Shown: positions 23,942-32,608 of the stretch, one piece after another
Position numbering within the stretch: the first letter of the stretch is position 1
Layout of the letters: each line of letters opens with the position of its first letter
Notes under the pieces: generated by a model
Told to the model about the DNA's origin: nothing
The model's database searches: none
What the model saw: the letters and a program-made list of their open reading frames with translations, nothing else
Source of the DNA: Bacteroidales bacterium
GTDB taxonomy: Bacteria > Bacteroidota > Bacteroidia > Bacteroidales > UBA7960
DNA: 57,212 bases
Assembly (NCBI GenBank): GCA_019429365.1
Contig: JAHYJD010000011.1
Span: 1-57,212, forward strand
Reading direction: 5' to 3'
Made by a program: the position numbers and the translations under genes

Positions 23942-26191
23942 ATGAAAAAATTACTTGTTAATTCATTCGTAATTGCTGTTTTATCAGCGTTTTTATTTAC
24001 CGCATCGGCACAGGAGAAAACATTGAAAAGCCTGTCGCTCGAAGATTTGTACAAAAACAATGTCTTCCGGCAAAAAGGAATTAATGCAATCCGATGGATG
24101 AAGGACAACAAAGGGTATTCAGTTTTGGAAGAAAACGAAACTGTTGGGGGAAAAGATATTGTGGTGTACGATGTGGAATCGGGCCAAAGGGAAGTGCTGG
24201 TTTCGGCCCAACGGTTGATACCTGCCGGTGAAAAGAATCCGTTGAATATTTACAATTACTCCTGGTCGGATGATAACAGCAAATTACTGATTTTTACCAA
24301 TACCCGTAAAGTTTGGCGGCTTCATACCCGCGGCGATTACTGGGTTTTGGATATGAATACCGGGAAGCTGGTTCAGCTTGGTCCGGAGATGGAAGAAGCG
24401 CGTCTGATGTTTGCTAAATTTTCGCCCGACAGGAAAATGGCAGGATTTGTTTATAAAAACAACATTTATGTGCAAAACCTTGAGGATGGGAAGGTTGAAC
24501 AACTCACCCACGACGGAAACGACCATATCATAAACGGGACATTCGACTGGGCTTACGAAGAGGAATTTCATTGCCGCGACGGATTCCGGTGGAGCCCCGA
24601 CAGCAAAAAAATTGCTTTCTGGCAGATGGATACAAAAGGCACCGGTGTTTTTTATCTGATTAATAACATTGATTCCATTTATCCCAAAATCATCCCGTTA
24701 CCTTATCCGAAAGTGGGAACTGATAATTCTTCTGCAAAAATTGGTTCGATTAATCTTGAAGATAAAAAAATAACCTGGATGAATATTCCGGGTGATTCAC
24801 GAAACAATTATCTCCCACGGATGGAATGGGCCAACTCTTCAGGCGAATTAATTATTCAGCAACTGAATCGGCAACAAAACACGAACAATGTTTTTCTTGC
24901 AAATGTCAATTCCGGTAACGCAAAACAAATATTTACAGAAGAAAGTGAAACTTGGCTCGATACCAATGACGCTTTGATGTGGATTGAAAAAGGTTCAAAA
25001 TTTACCTGGATGAGCGATATCTCGGGGTGGATGCATTTAAACAAAGTTTCGCCCGCTGATGGAACAATGAGCCCGATAACCTCAGGTAATTTTGAAATTA
25101 TCAATTTGCTGAAGATAGACAAGGAAAAAGGCTGGGTGTATTACATTGCCTCACCCGACAATGCAACCCAGCGCTATTTGTTCAGGAGCAGGCTCGATGG
25201 AAAGGGAAAACCTGAAAGATTGTCGCCTGCTAACCAAACCGGGCAGCATTCCTACAACATTTCGCCCAACTGTAAATATGCAATTCACACTTTTTCAAAC
25301 CATAAAACTCCCCCGGTTTACGAGGTGGTTTCATTATCCGAACACAAGATAATCAGGGTTTTGGAAGATAATTCAGACCTGAAGAACAAACTGGCTGAGT
25401 ATGCAATTGCTCAAAAAGAATTTTTCAGAATAAATACCGATGACGGTCTGGAGTTTGATGCCTGGATGATAAAACCTCTGAATTTCAATCCCGAAAAGAA
25501 ATACCCGGTTATTTTTTATGTGTATGGCGAGCCTGCAGGGGCTACGGTTCAGGACAGTTGGTCGTCAAATTTATGGGACCAGTTGCTTGCACAGGAAGGA
25601 TACATCGTAATCAGCGTTGATAACCGGGGAACAAAAACACCTCGGGGGCGGGATTGGAGGAAAATTGTGTATGAAAAAATTGGAATTATTGCTCCCATTG
25701 ACCAGGCAGCTTGTGCAAAGAAAATAATGGAATGGGATTTTATTGATGCCGACAGAATAGGGATTTGGGGTTGGAGCGGAGGCGGTTCAAATACATTAAA
25801 TTCAATGTTCCGCTATCCCGAAATTTATAAAACGGGTATTGCCATTGCATTTGTTAGCAATCAATTATTGTACGATAATATTTATCAGGAGCGGTATATG
25901 AATTTGCCCGAAAACAACATGGAAGGATATCGGGATGGCAGCCCTATAACCCATGCAAAAAACCTGGAAGGAAATTTAATGCTAATCTATGGCTCTGGCG
26001 ATGACAATTGCCATTACCAAAATTGTCAGGTGTTAGCAGATGAGTTGATAAAACATAACAAGTATTTCACAATGATAGACTATCCAATGCGTTCTCACAG
26101 TATCAATGAAAGAGAAAATACTACAATGCATTTGCGGATGACCATGCTCAATTACTGGAAACAAAATTTGCCGGCAGTAATGAATAAATAA
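23942..26191 (+). CDS. Secreted S9-family prolyl peptidase, DPP IV type
   Basis: 749 residues. The signal peptide is MKKLLVNSFVIAVLSAFLFTASAQ, so it acts in the periplasm or outside. Residues about 50-490 form the DPPIV N-terminal beta-propeller, including WAYEEEFHCRDGFRWSPDSK, the Glu-Glu motif that binds the substrate amino end. About 510-745 is the alpha/beta-hydrolase domain: nucleophile Ser in GIWGWSGGGSN, Asp in YGSGDDNCHYQN, His in YPMRSHSI. It removes X-Pro (or X-Ala) dipeptides from peptide N-termini. Its start is 24 bp past the IS end, so it may be read from a promoter in or at the IS. The next gene follows by 16 nt. Together with the Xaa-Pro aminopeptidase at 31056 it points to breakdown of proline-rich peptides. 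Confidence 0.92.
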   Translation: MKKLLVNSFVIAVLSAFLFTASAQEKTLKSLSLEDLYKNNVFRQKGINAIRWMKDNKGYSVLEENETVGGKDIVVYDVESGQREVLVSAQRLIPAGEKNPLNIYNYSWSDDNSKLLIFTNTRKVWRLHTRGDYWVLDMNTGKLVQLGPEMEEARLMFAKFSPDRKMAGFVYKNNIYVQNLEDGKVEQLTHDGNDHIINGTFDWAYEEEFHCRDGFRWSPDSKKIAFWQMDTKGTGVFYLINNIDSIYPKIIPLPYPKVGTDNSSAKIGSINLEDKKITWMNIPGDSRNNYLPRMEWANSSGELIIQQLNRQQNTNNVFLANVNSGNAKQIFTEESETWLDTNDALMWIEKGSKFTWMSDISGWMHLNKVSPADGTMSPITSGNFEIINLLKIDKEKGWVYYIASPDNATQRYLFRSRLDGKGKPERLSPANQTGQHSYNISPNCKYAIHTFSNHKTPPVYEVVSLSEHKIIRVLEDNSDLKNKLAEYAIAQKEFFRINTDDGLEFDAWMIKPLNFNPEKKYPVIFYVYGEPAGATVQDSWSSNLWDQLLAQEGYIVISVDNRGTKTPRGRDWRKIVYEKIGIIAPIDQAACAKKIMEWDFIDADRIGIWGWSGGGSNTLNSMFRYPEIYKTGIAIAFVSNQLLYDNIYQERYMNLPENNMEGYRDGSPITHAKNLEGNLMLIYGSGDDNCHYQNCQVLADELIKHNKYFTMIDYPMRSHSINERENTTMHLRMTMLNYWKQNLPAVMNK

Positions 26192-26207
26192 TTATAAATA
26201 CTTTTTT

Positions 26208-27218
26208 ATGAGTACCGAAAGAATGACCCGGCAGCCGATGCGGATTATAAAGGCAAATGAAATAAAAAAATATTATTCCATGCAAATGGCAATTGATGCC
26301 ATGCACAGGGCATTTTCCTTATTATCATCGAAAGATAGTTTTGTTCCTGTTCGTTTTGTTACAAAACTTCCTTCAGGGAAATTATTGATGTTATTTAAAC
26401 CGGCCTATGTTGAGAACGATAATCGTATATCTGTTAAAATTTTAACGCAACGCGAAAAGAGCTGTATTTTGGGAATTCCTGTGATTCAGGGCTTAGTTAT
26501 GGTAGTTGATTCTGTAACAGGCGAAATATTGTCTATAATGGATGGAGAATACATAACAGCACTTCGCACCGGAGCAGCAAGTGGATTGGCAACCCGCTTT
26601 TTTGCCCGCCAGGATTCCGAAGTTCTGGCACTGTTTGGTTGCGGGGCGCAGGGAATAACCCAACTGGAAGCGGTGCTCTGCGAAAGGGAAATTAAAAAGG
26701 TATTTGTTTTCGACAAAAACAAGAACCGCGCAAACCGGCTGATTGAAGAAATGCAGGAAAAAACAAAAGCTGAACTGGTTTTTAGCAGAGATACTTCTGT
26801 TCTTTCCGATGCCGATATTATTTGTACGGCAACCAATTCAACAAATCCATTGTTTCGCAGGGAGGAGGTAAAAAATGGAGTGCACATTAATGCCATTGGG
26901 TCTTTTCAACCGCACATGAAGGAACTCGACCCATTTTTGTTCAGGGAAGCGAAAATTTATTTTGACCAGAGAGAATCCTGTCTCAGGGAAAGTGGAGATT
27001 TTATTAAGCCACTGTCTGATGGTTTATTAACAGAAAAACAAATAATTGGTGAAATTGGTGATTACTGTCTGAATAAAATTCCGGGAAGGGAATCGGAAGA
27101 TGAAATTACAATTTTCAAGAGCGTTGGCGTTGCCATTCAGGATTATGCTGTGGCGACTGATATTTACAACTTTGCTTTGAATGAAGGATTTGGCGTGGAG
27201 TTGAACCTTTTTGATTAA
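26208..27218 (+). CDS. Ornithine cyclodeaminase/mu-crystallin family protein
   Basis: 336 residues. The family's NAD(P)-dependent members make proline from ornithine, reduce cyclic imines (1-pyrroline-2-carboxylate), or act as alanine dehydrogenase. Seen here: KILTQRE with the conserved Lys that contacts the substrate (about 76-82), ALRTGAASGLATRFFAR (about 118-134), the Rossmann motif LFGCGAQGITQLE (about 143-155), INAIGSFQPHMKELD and the closing SVGVAIQDYAVA. Exact activity cannot be told from sequence. In this setting (X-Pro peptidase, serine ammonia-lyase) a role in proline or imino-acid metabolism is plausible but inferred. Starts at 26208 or 26238 are both possible. It is 16 nt after the peptidase gene. 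Confidence 0.85.
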   Translation: MSTERMTRQPMRIIKANEIKKYYSMQMAIDAMHRAFSLLSSKDSFVPVRFVTKLPSGKLLMLFKPAYVENDNRISVKILTQREKSCILGIPVIQGLVMVVDSVTGEILSIMDGEYITALRTGAASGLATRFFARQDSEVLALFGCGAQGITQLEAVLCEREIKKVFVFDKNKNRANRLIEEMQEKTKAELVFSRDTSVLSDADIICTATNSTNPLFRREEVKNGVHINAIGSFQPHMKELDPFLFREAKIYFDQRESCLRESGDFIKPLSDGLLTEKQIIGEIGDYCLNKIPGRESEDEITIFKSVGVAIQDYAVATDIYNFALNEGFGVELNLFD

Positions 27219-27324
27219 ATGAGAGTTCCAGATTTATTACAAGGTGAAAAGAATTATTTCCGGCTTAAATTTCAATCCGGAAATTCATAGATTAAACAGA
27301 TTGTAAACCTGTAAATTATCAATT

Positions 27325-28782
27325 ATGAAAAGAAAAAGAAACCTGGTTTTTTACGCATTACTTATGGCAAGTTTGCTGCTTGCAAATATCGGTTATGGAA
27401 AAGTAAAGTTGCCCGCAATTGTATCGTCCAATATGGTATTGCAGCGTGATGCAACAGTCAACATATGGGGCTGGGCAGATAGCGGCGAAGAAATTGATAT
27501 TTCGGTTTCATGGTTAGAAGAGTCAATTAAAATTTCTGCGGGAAAGAGTGAAACCTGGAAAATTCAGGTCAAAACCACAAACAGTCTGGAACCTCAAACT
27601 ATTAGGATAAAAAGCCGGGAATCGGACATATTTTTGGAGAATATTTTATTTGGGGAAGTATGGTTGTGTTCAGGTCAATCCAATATGGAACAACCACTTA
27701 GTGGATACATGGGCCAACCTGTATTGGGAGCACAACAGGTTATAGCAACCGCAAATAATGAAAACATACGGTTATTTACTGTCGAACGGCAGGCCAGCAT
27801 TACCCCCAAAGAAGATTTGGAAAAATATTTGGGTTGGCAATCTGCCAGTCATGCGACGGTGAAAGAATTTAGTGCAATTGCCTGGTTCTTCGGAGAACAA
27901 TTGCAAAATATTCTGGATGTGCCGGTGGGATTGATTCATACCTCATGGGGCGGGAGTCTGATCGAAGCCTGGATGAGTGAAGAGGTTTTAAGCCAAATCC
28001 AGAATATCGATTTAACTGAAGTTGACCTTAATCGCGGAAATCGTTTTCCGACCGTTCTTTTCAATGGTATGATAAATCCGCTGATTCCCTACACCATCAA
28101 AGGGGCTCTTTGGTACCAGGGGGAATCGAACGTAGGCAATCCGGAACTGTATAAAATACTTTTTCCTGCGATGGTAAAAGATTGGAGAATGCGCTGGGAA
28201 ATTGGTGACTTTCCTTTTTATTATGTTCAGATTGCTCCTTTCAAATATGGTGGAAATAACCGGTTTGATGCCGAAAATAACGCTGCATTTATGCGCGAGG
28301 CACAAATGCATTGTCTCGATTCAATACCGAATTCGGGCATAGCAATCACTCTTGATGCGGGCGAGGAAAATATTATCCATCCGGCTGAAAAGAAAATTGT
28401 TGCCGACAGACTTCTTTACAATGCTTTGAATCAGACTTATGGATACAATTCCGTGGATTTTTCAGGGCCGGTTTATGATTCTTTACAGATTCAGGATGAA
28501 GGAATCTATCTGATGTTCAGCCAGGCTGAAAAGGGATTGTATGCTCCTGTAAAACTTGGTGGATTTGACATCGCCGGCGAAGATAAAGTATTTTTTCCAG
28601 CTGAAGCTTCAATAGTTCAGGGCAGAAAAGTGTTTGTTAAAAGTGAACAGGTAAAAAATCCTGTCGCCGTGCGTTATGGTTGGCGCAGCTGGACTGTGGG
28701 GACACTTTATGATACCAACCTTTTACCCGCCTCATCTTTTAGAACCGATAATTGGGTTGATGCTGTTGAATCGAACAAATAA
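27325..28782 (+). CDS. Secreted SGNH esterase, sialate O-acetylesterase family
   Basis: 485 residues with signal peptide (about 1-25, ending NIGYG). It resembles the sialate O-acetylesterase family of Bacteroidetes: an N-terminal beta domain with LPAIVSSNMVLQRD, then the SGNH hydrolase with catalytic Ser in CSGQSNMEQPL, Gly/Asn in WYQGESNVG (about 266-274), and the His of NIIHPAEK (about 352-359). The residue usually Asp in D-x-H-P is here Asn/Ile context (ENIIHP), a mild departure. It removes acyl groups, often acetyl, from sugars or related molecules outside the cell. It comes after a 106-bp gap that holds an 8-bp inverted repeat (27256-27263/27277-27284), and it precedes the serine ammonia-lyase by 9 nt. 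Confidence 0.85.
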   Translation: MKRKRNLVFYALLMASLLLANIGYGKVKLPAIVSSNMVLQRDATVNIWGWADSGEEIDISVSWLEESIKISAGKSETWKIQVKTTNSLEPQTIRIKSRESDIFLENILFGEVWLCSGQSNMEQPLSGYMGQPVLGAQQVIATANNENIRLFTVERQASITPKEDLEKYLGWQSASHATVKEFSAIAWFFGEQLQNILDVPVGLIHTSWGGSLIEAWMSEEVLSQIQNIDLTEVDLNRGNRFPTVLFNGMINPLIPYTIKGALWYQGESNVGNPELYKILFPAMVKDWRMRWEIGDFPFYYVQIAPFKYGGNNRFDAENNAAFMREAQMHCLDSIPNSGIAITLDAGEENIIHPAEKKIVADRLLYNALNQTYGYNSVDFSGPVYDSLQIQDEGIYLMFSQAEKGLYAPVKLGGFDIAGEDKVFFPAEASIVQGRKVFVKSEQVKNPVAVRYGWRSWTVGTLYDTNLLPASSFRTDNWVDAVESNK

Positions 28783-28791
28783 AACAAAAGA

Positions 28792-30396
28792 ATGAAAAAA
28801 TTACCTGGAATTTTTAATGATGTAATCGGACCTGTGATGCGTGGTCCTTCCAGTTCGCATACGGCAGCTTCGTGGCGGATTGGAAGACTTGGGCTTGATA
28901 TTTTAAATGAACCGTTAAAGAAAGCGCTGATTGAATTCGACCGTGATGGCGCGTGGGCTCCAAATTACAGGGAGCAGGGAACTACGCTGGGTATAGAAGG
29001 TGGGCTTTTGGGGCTTGAAATTACTGATGAAAGGATGAAATATACTGAAAGCTATGCGCGTGAAAAAGGAATTACATTTGAATACCAGATTAGCTCATTT
29101 CAAACCAGTCATGCTAATACTGTTCGACTCACGCTTTGGGGGATTTCGGATAAAAGTGCTCAGATTATTGCCGTTTCTTTGGGAGGTGGTTCATTTGAGA
29201 TTCGAGCCATCAACGAATTTCCCGTGCAGTTGAGTGGAGATTTGTATGGAATAATGGTATTCAATAAAAACAAGCTGGATTTAACAGACGAACTTAAGGC
29301 GGCAATTTCTTCCGAAATTGAGTTTTCATCAGAGCAAAAAGGGGATGTCTTTAAATACGAATTAAAATCTTCCTATCCGTTTACTCCTGAACTGGTCACA
29401 CAGTTGCAGCATCATCCGCTGATTGATGAAATTGCATTCATTCATCCAATTATGCCAATTATTTCAGGCAGACAAAAAGAGATGCCATTTACTACAGTGC
29501 AATCCTTAATCGATTATGCGAAGAAAAATGAGTCGGATTTAGGGGATTTGGGCATGATTTACGAAAAATGTATCAGCGGAATTTCTGAGGAAGAGTTGAT
29601 TGATAAAATGAAGGAGATAATCCATATCATTCATAAAAGCAGTGAAACAGGATTAAAGGGAACGCATTATGCCGATCGGATTTTACAGCAACAGTCGCAT
29701 CTGATTGGAAATGCAGAAAGGGCAGGTAAAATTAAAAATTCCGTTGTTAACCAGATAATTGCAAATGTTTCGGCGTTAATGGAATCAAAAAGCGCAATGG
29801 AAGTGGTTGTTGCCGTTCCCACTGCGGGCTCCTGCGGAACTGTTGGAGGCTCATTGCTGGCCTTTTCCGAATTTATTGGTTCAACTGAAGATGAATTGAT
29901 TAAAGCTTATTTTGCAGCAGGAATTGTTGGTGCTTATTTTGCCCAGGGGCCCGGATTTTCGGCCGAAGAACACGGCTGCCAGGTAGAGTGCGGTGCTTCA
30001 GCCGGAATGGCTGCAGCTGCCATGGTACAATTAATGGGAGGTTCCGCAGAACAAGCGCTCGGGGCAGCTTCAATGGCCATTCAGAATATGATTGGACTTA
30101 TTTGCGATCCGGTAGCTGACCGCGTGGAAGTTCCGTGTTTGGGAAAAAATATCAGCGCCGCGGTTAATGCCTATGCTTCTGCTACAATGGCAGTTGCAGG
30201 CTATAATCCTGTCATTCCGCTAAATCAGGTTATTCAAACCGTTTCACGAGTGAGTAAAACAATGCCAAATTGCAATAAATGTACGGGTAAAGGAGGCCTG
30301 GCCATAACGGAAACTGCACTGAACTTAAAAAACATGCTGAAAGAAATGGCGGATGTAACGGATTTGCAAAATGTTCAATTATTAAAGGACGAATAA
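28792..30396 (+). CDS. Single-chain Fe-S L-serine ammonia-lyase-like enzyme
   Basis: 534 residues, longer than the common 450-residue single-chain SdaA. Residues 10-35 show the beta-domain signature GPVMRGPSSSHTAASWRIGRL. About 140-235 is probably an ACT-like region, and about 235-515 is the alpha domain: PTAGSCGTVGG (Cys348), GCQVECGASAGMAAAAMVQLMGG (Cys396, Cys400) and ICDPVADRVEVPCLGKN (Cys438, Cys449). This looks like a fusion of the two-subunit type SdaAB-SdaAA. An extra CxxC near the end (MPNCNKCTGKGG, Cys494/497) is unusual to me. Members deaminate L-serine to pyruvate with a [4Fe-4S] cluster; a related substrate is possible. Last gene of the operon, 9 nt after the esterase. Confidence 0.82.
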   Translation: MKKLPGIFNDVIGPVMRGPSSSHTAASWRIGRLGLDILNEPLKKALIEFDRDGAWAPNYREQGTTLGIEGGLLGLEITDERMKYTESYAREKGITFEYQISSFQTSHANTVRLTLWGISDKSAQIIAVSLGGGSFEIRAINEFPVQLSGDLYGIMVFNKNKLDLTDELKAAISSEIEFSSEQKGDVFKYELKSSYPFTPELVTQLQHHPLIDEIAFIHPIMPIISGRQKEMPFTTVQSLIDYAKKNESDLGDLGMIYEKCISGISEEELIDKMKEIIHIIHKSSETGLKGTHYADRILQQQSHLIGNAERAGKIKNSVVNQIIANVSALMESKSAMEVVVAVPTAGSCGTVGGSLLAFSEFIGSTEDELIKAYFAAGIVGAYFAQGPGFSAEEHGCQVECGASAGMAAAAMVQLMGGSAEQALGAASMAIQNMIGLICDPVADRVEVPCLGKNISAAVNAYASATMAVAGYNPVIPLNQVIQTVSRVSKTMPNCNKCTGKGGLAITETALNLKNMLKEMADVTDLQNVQLLKDE

Positions 30397-30814
30397 AAAC
30401 AATAAAAGTTTGTGCTAAATTTTTTTCGGTAAGTCATTGGAGAGACTTTCATGATTCGTTTAAACTGCTGGTTAAAATAAGAAATGCTATTGTATCCGCA
30501 TTCCATTTCAATATTTCCAAAGTTACTCTCGCTGCCTGCAATTAATTTTGCCGCGTATTCATTCAATGCGCATTTCGTTGAGAAATATCGTGAAGGTTTT
30601 GCCGGTTCGTTGTTTGAAGTACCTGCAAAATTTATTGGGAGTCATGTTAACAATCGATGCGATTTGAGATATATCTATCTCCTTCCGGAAATTTATTGAA
30701 AGAAACTGAAAAAAACACATTAATACGCTCGTTTTCAGATTCTTTCGACGGAGATGCATGGCGTACAGAAGGCAAGGTTTTCAATGAGTCGGATTTGGCA
30801 CATAAAAAAAGTAC
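30375..30814 (-). pseudogene. AraC-family regulator remnant, C-terminal two thirds, frameshifted
   Basis: Read in three frames, this stretch spells an AraC/XylS DNA-binding domain. First comes a region around TLPSVRHASPSKESENERIN (about 30780-30720), then FRKEIDISQIASIVNMTPNKFCRYFKQRTGKTF (first helix-turn-helix), then YAAKLIAGSESNFGNIEMECGYNSISYFNQQFKRI (second) and SPMTYRKKF. The frame breaks at a seven-base poly-A/T run (30709-30715, one base too many) and at a 4-bp tandem duplication attc-attc (30557-30564). Its 3' end overlaps the end of the ammonia-lyase gene. The N-terminal sensing domain is missing and replaced by an unrelated fragment (next entry). It cannot make a working regulator. 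Confidence 0.8.
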
Positions 30815-30951
30815 ATTAAAACTTTCAATCTTTTGCTTTATCAGACATAGATAATTTTCCAGGTTTTTCAGCAATCCTTCAAACTGGCCCCAGTAAGTAT
30901 CGAGGCCTATTCCAAACAGTCCGGCTTTTATTATAACAATCTATTTTTCAT
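30815..30951 (-). pseudogene. N-terminal fragment of an L-arabinose/L-fucose isomerase-family gene
   Basis: From an ATG at 30951 (MKN) and, after a one-base frame break near 30941, the minus strand reads IVIIKAGLFGIGLDTYWGQF followed by EGLLKNLENY. This matches, from memory, the N-terminus of arabinose isomerase-like proteins of Bacteroidetes. About 40 codons remain before the sequence changes, near 30814, into the AraC remnant in the same frame. This suggests a deletion joined the start of one gene to the inside of another. No functional product is expected. Confidence 0.65.
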
Positions 30952-31055
30952 CTTAATTCTGTTGCTCGGTATGTTTTGATTGAAAAAGTTAAAATGGTTC
31001 GAAATTCCGTAATCTATCAGAAATTAGTCCGATGCTCGGGGAATTTTCTGAATTA

Positions 31056-32456
31056 CTAACCAAACTCCAGTCGAATAGCCTCAATTTCTTCAATCGTCAT
31101 GGGTTTCTGTTTGCCCAATAATTTTGCACCTGATTCAGTCATCAAATAATCTTCTTCGTTTCTTATGCCTCCAAAATCGCGGTATTCATTCACTTTCTCC
31201 CAAATAATAAAATCGTTGAATTTGTTCTGTGAGCGCCACAGATCCATCAATTCAGGAATAAAATAGATACCCGGTTCAATGGTGAAGACATGTCCCGTCT
31301 GCAATCTCTTGGCCAATCGCAGCGATTTTAATCCGAATTGCATACTTTTAGGTTGACCATCGTAACCAACCCAAACTTCACCGAGGTCTTCCATATCATG
31401 CACATCCAGTCCCATCATATGACCGGTACCACAAGGGAAAAAAAGCGCGTGGGCGCCAACTTCAATGGCATCATTGGTATTCCCTTTAGTAAAACCCATG
31501 GTTTTTAATCCATCGAAGATGGTTTTACAGGCTGCCAGGTGGGCATTCCGGAAAGGGATTCCCACACCTAATGAATAAACTGCGGCACGGTGCGCATCAA
31601 GTGTCAACTGATAAATCTCTTTTTGTTCCACCGTAAATTTTTTTGCTATAGGAATGGTGCTTGACAAATCGCCAGCATACATCATTTCATTTTCAAAACC
31701 GGCATCAATTAAAAAAAGATCTCCTTCTTTAATCGTATTTCCATGATAATGATTATGAAGTGTCTGACCATTTATGGTTGCAATTATCGGAAATGAAATA
31801 TTTCCGCCGGCAGCCAGCGCAATCCTGTGAATTTCGGCTGCAACCTGAACTTCGGTCATTCCCGGCTTTGCAAATTTCATTGCCGCAACGTGCATATCCA
31901 CTGAAATATCAACAGCTTGGGTCAGTTGCCGGATTTCTTCATCCGTTTTGACTTCACGCTGACTTACAACAGCCTTTACCAAATCAACAGAATATTTCAT
32001 TTTTACTTCCGCCGGTCTTATTCCGATTAAATCTTGCAGTTTTATTTTGTTTTCAGGCCTGTAAAGTGGCAAAAAATGAATGTGCTGTTTTTGAGCCACG
32101 GCATCTCCAATCACTTTCTCAAGGTCCGCAGTTTTCATGGCAGTTTTAACGCCACATTGTTCAGCTCTTTCAAAGATTTTTGGTTTTGGCCCCATAAAAA
32201 CGATATCGTCGATGGTAAAATCATCCCCAAAAATTATCTCTTTATCGTTATCAATATCAATAATCGCTATTAATCCTGGGTGCTGAATACCAAAGTAATA
32301 GAGGAATGTGCTGTCTTGTCTGAAATGATAGGTGTTATCGGTGTAATTCATTGGCGATTCATCGTTGCCTAAGAATAAAATCAGTCCTTTCCCCAATTTT
32401 TCTTTTAAAACTTTTCTTCTGTTTACATAAGTACTTTTTGAAAACATAGTATTCAT
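31056..32456 (-). CDS. Xaa-Pro aminopeptidase (M24B)
   Basis: 466 residues, cytoplasmic (no signal peptide). The N-terminal creatinase-like domain spans about 1-170, the C-terminal pita-bread domain about 175-450. The dinuclear metal ligands are visible: Asp in LIDAGFENEMMYAGDLSSTIPI (two Asp), His in GTGHMMGLDVHDME, Glu in FTIEPGIYFIP and Glu in GGIRNEEDYLMT. It removes N-terminal residues that precede proline, so it would finish what the exported DPP IV-type enzyme starts. It is on the opposite strand to that operon, behind a region of gene remnants, with its own AT-rich upstream region. Starts at 32456 or three codons later are possible. Prolidase (PepQ) is an alternative name. Confidence 0.9.
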   Translation of the reverse strand: MNTMFSKSTYVNRRKVLKEKLGKGLILFLGNDESPMNYTDNTYHFRQDSTFLYYFGIQHPGLIAIIDIDNDKEIIFGDDFTIDDIVFMGPKPKIFERAEQCGVKTAMKTADLEKVIGDAVAQKQHIHFLPLYRPENKIKLQDLIGIRPAEVKMKYSVDLVKAVVSQREVKTDEEIRQLTQAVDISVDMHVAAMKFAKPGMTEVQVAAEIHRIALAAGGNISFPIIATINGQTLHNHYHGNTIKEGDLFLIDAGFENEMMYAGDLSSTIPIAKKFTVEQKEIYQLTLDAHRAAVYSLGVGIPFRNAHLAACKTIFDGLKTMGFTKGNTNDAIEVGAHALFFPCGTGHMMGLDVHDMEDLGEVWVGYDGQPKSMQFGLKSLRLAKRLQTGHVFTIEPGIYFIPELMDLWRSQNKFNDFIIWEKVNEYRDFGGIRNEEDYLMTESGAKLLGKQKPMTIEEIEAIRLEFG

Positions 32457-32532
32457 AATTTAATGATTTATTGTTATTTATCTCTTTTTCAAATTATTAC
32501 ACAAAGCCATTTTGTCAATGAAAACAAACTTT

Positions 32533-32569
32533 GACTTCGCTCAGGGTGACTGTCAGACTGAGCGAAGTC
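32533..32569. repeat. Inverted repeat of the TTCGCTCAG/CTGAGCGAA type
   Basis: Arms 32533-32544 (GACTTCGCTCAG) and 32558-32569 (CTGAGCGAAGTC) are exact complements with a 13-nt loop. Such TTCGCTCAG hairpins are frequent extragenic repeats in Bacteroidetes (from general knowledge). It lies in the gap upstream of the aminopeptidase gene. Confidence 0.6.
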
Positions 32570-32608
32570 GAAGGGTATTTATTTTTCATTTAAGCTGAAG
32601 ACACTAAA

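Noticed and set aside
27256-27284. 8-bp inverted repeat as a terminator before the esterase gene
   Set aside because: The stem has no T-run after it on either strand; it may be an RNA hairpin or chance.
30411-30870. Short plus-strand frames in the gap after the ammonia-lyase gene
   Set aside because: They lie opposite the AraC remnant and carry no motif.
22541-32456. IS plus peptide operon as a composite transposon
   Set aside because: Only one IS copy is seen and no matching element or inverted repeat lies at the other end near 32,456.
23942-32456. Recent horizontal transfer shown by composition
   Set aside because: The block reads more AT-rich than the sucC or feo regions by eye, but the DUF3857 genes at 2,736-8,823 are also AT-rich, so composition alone does not prove transfer.
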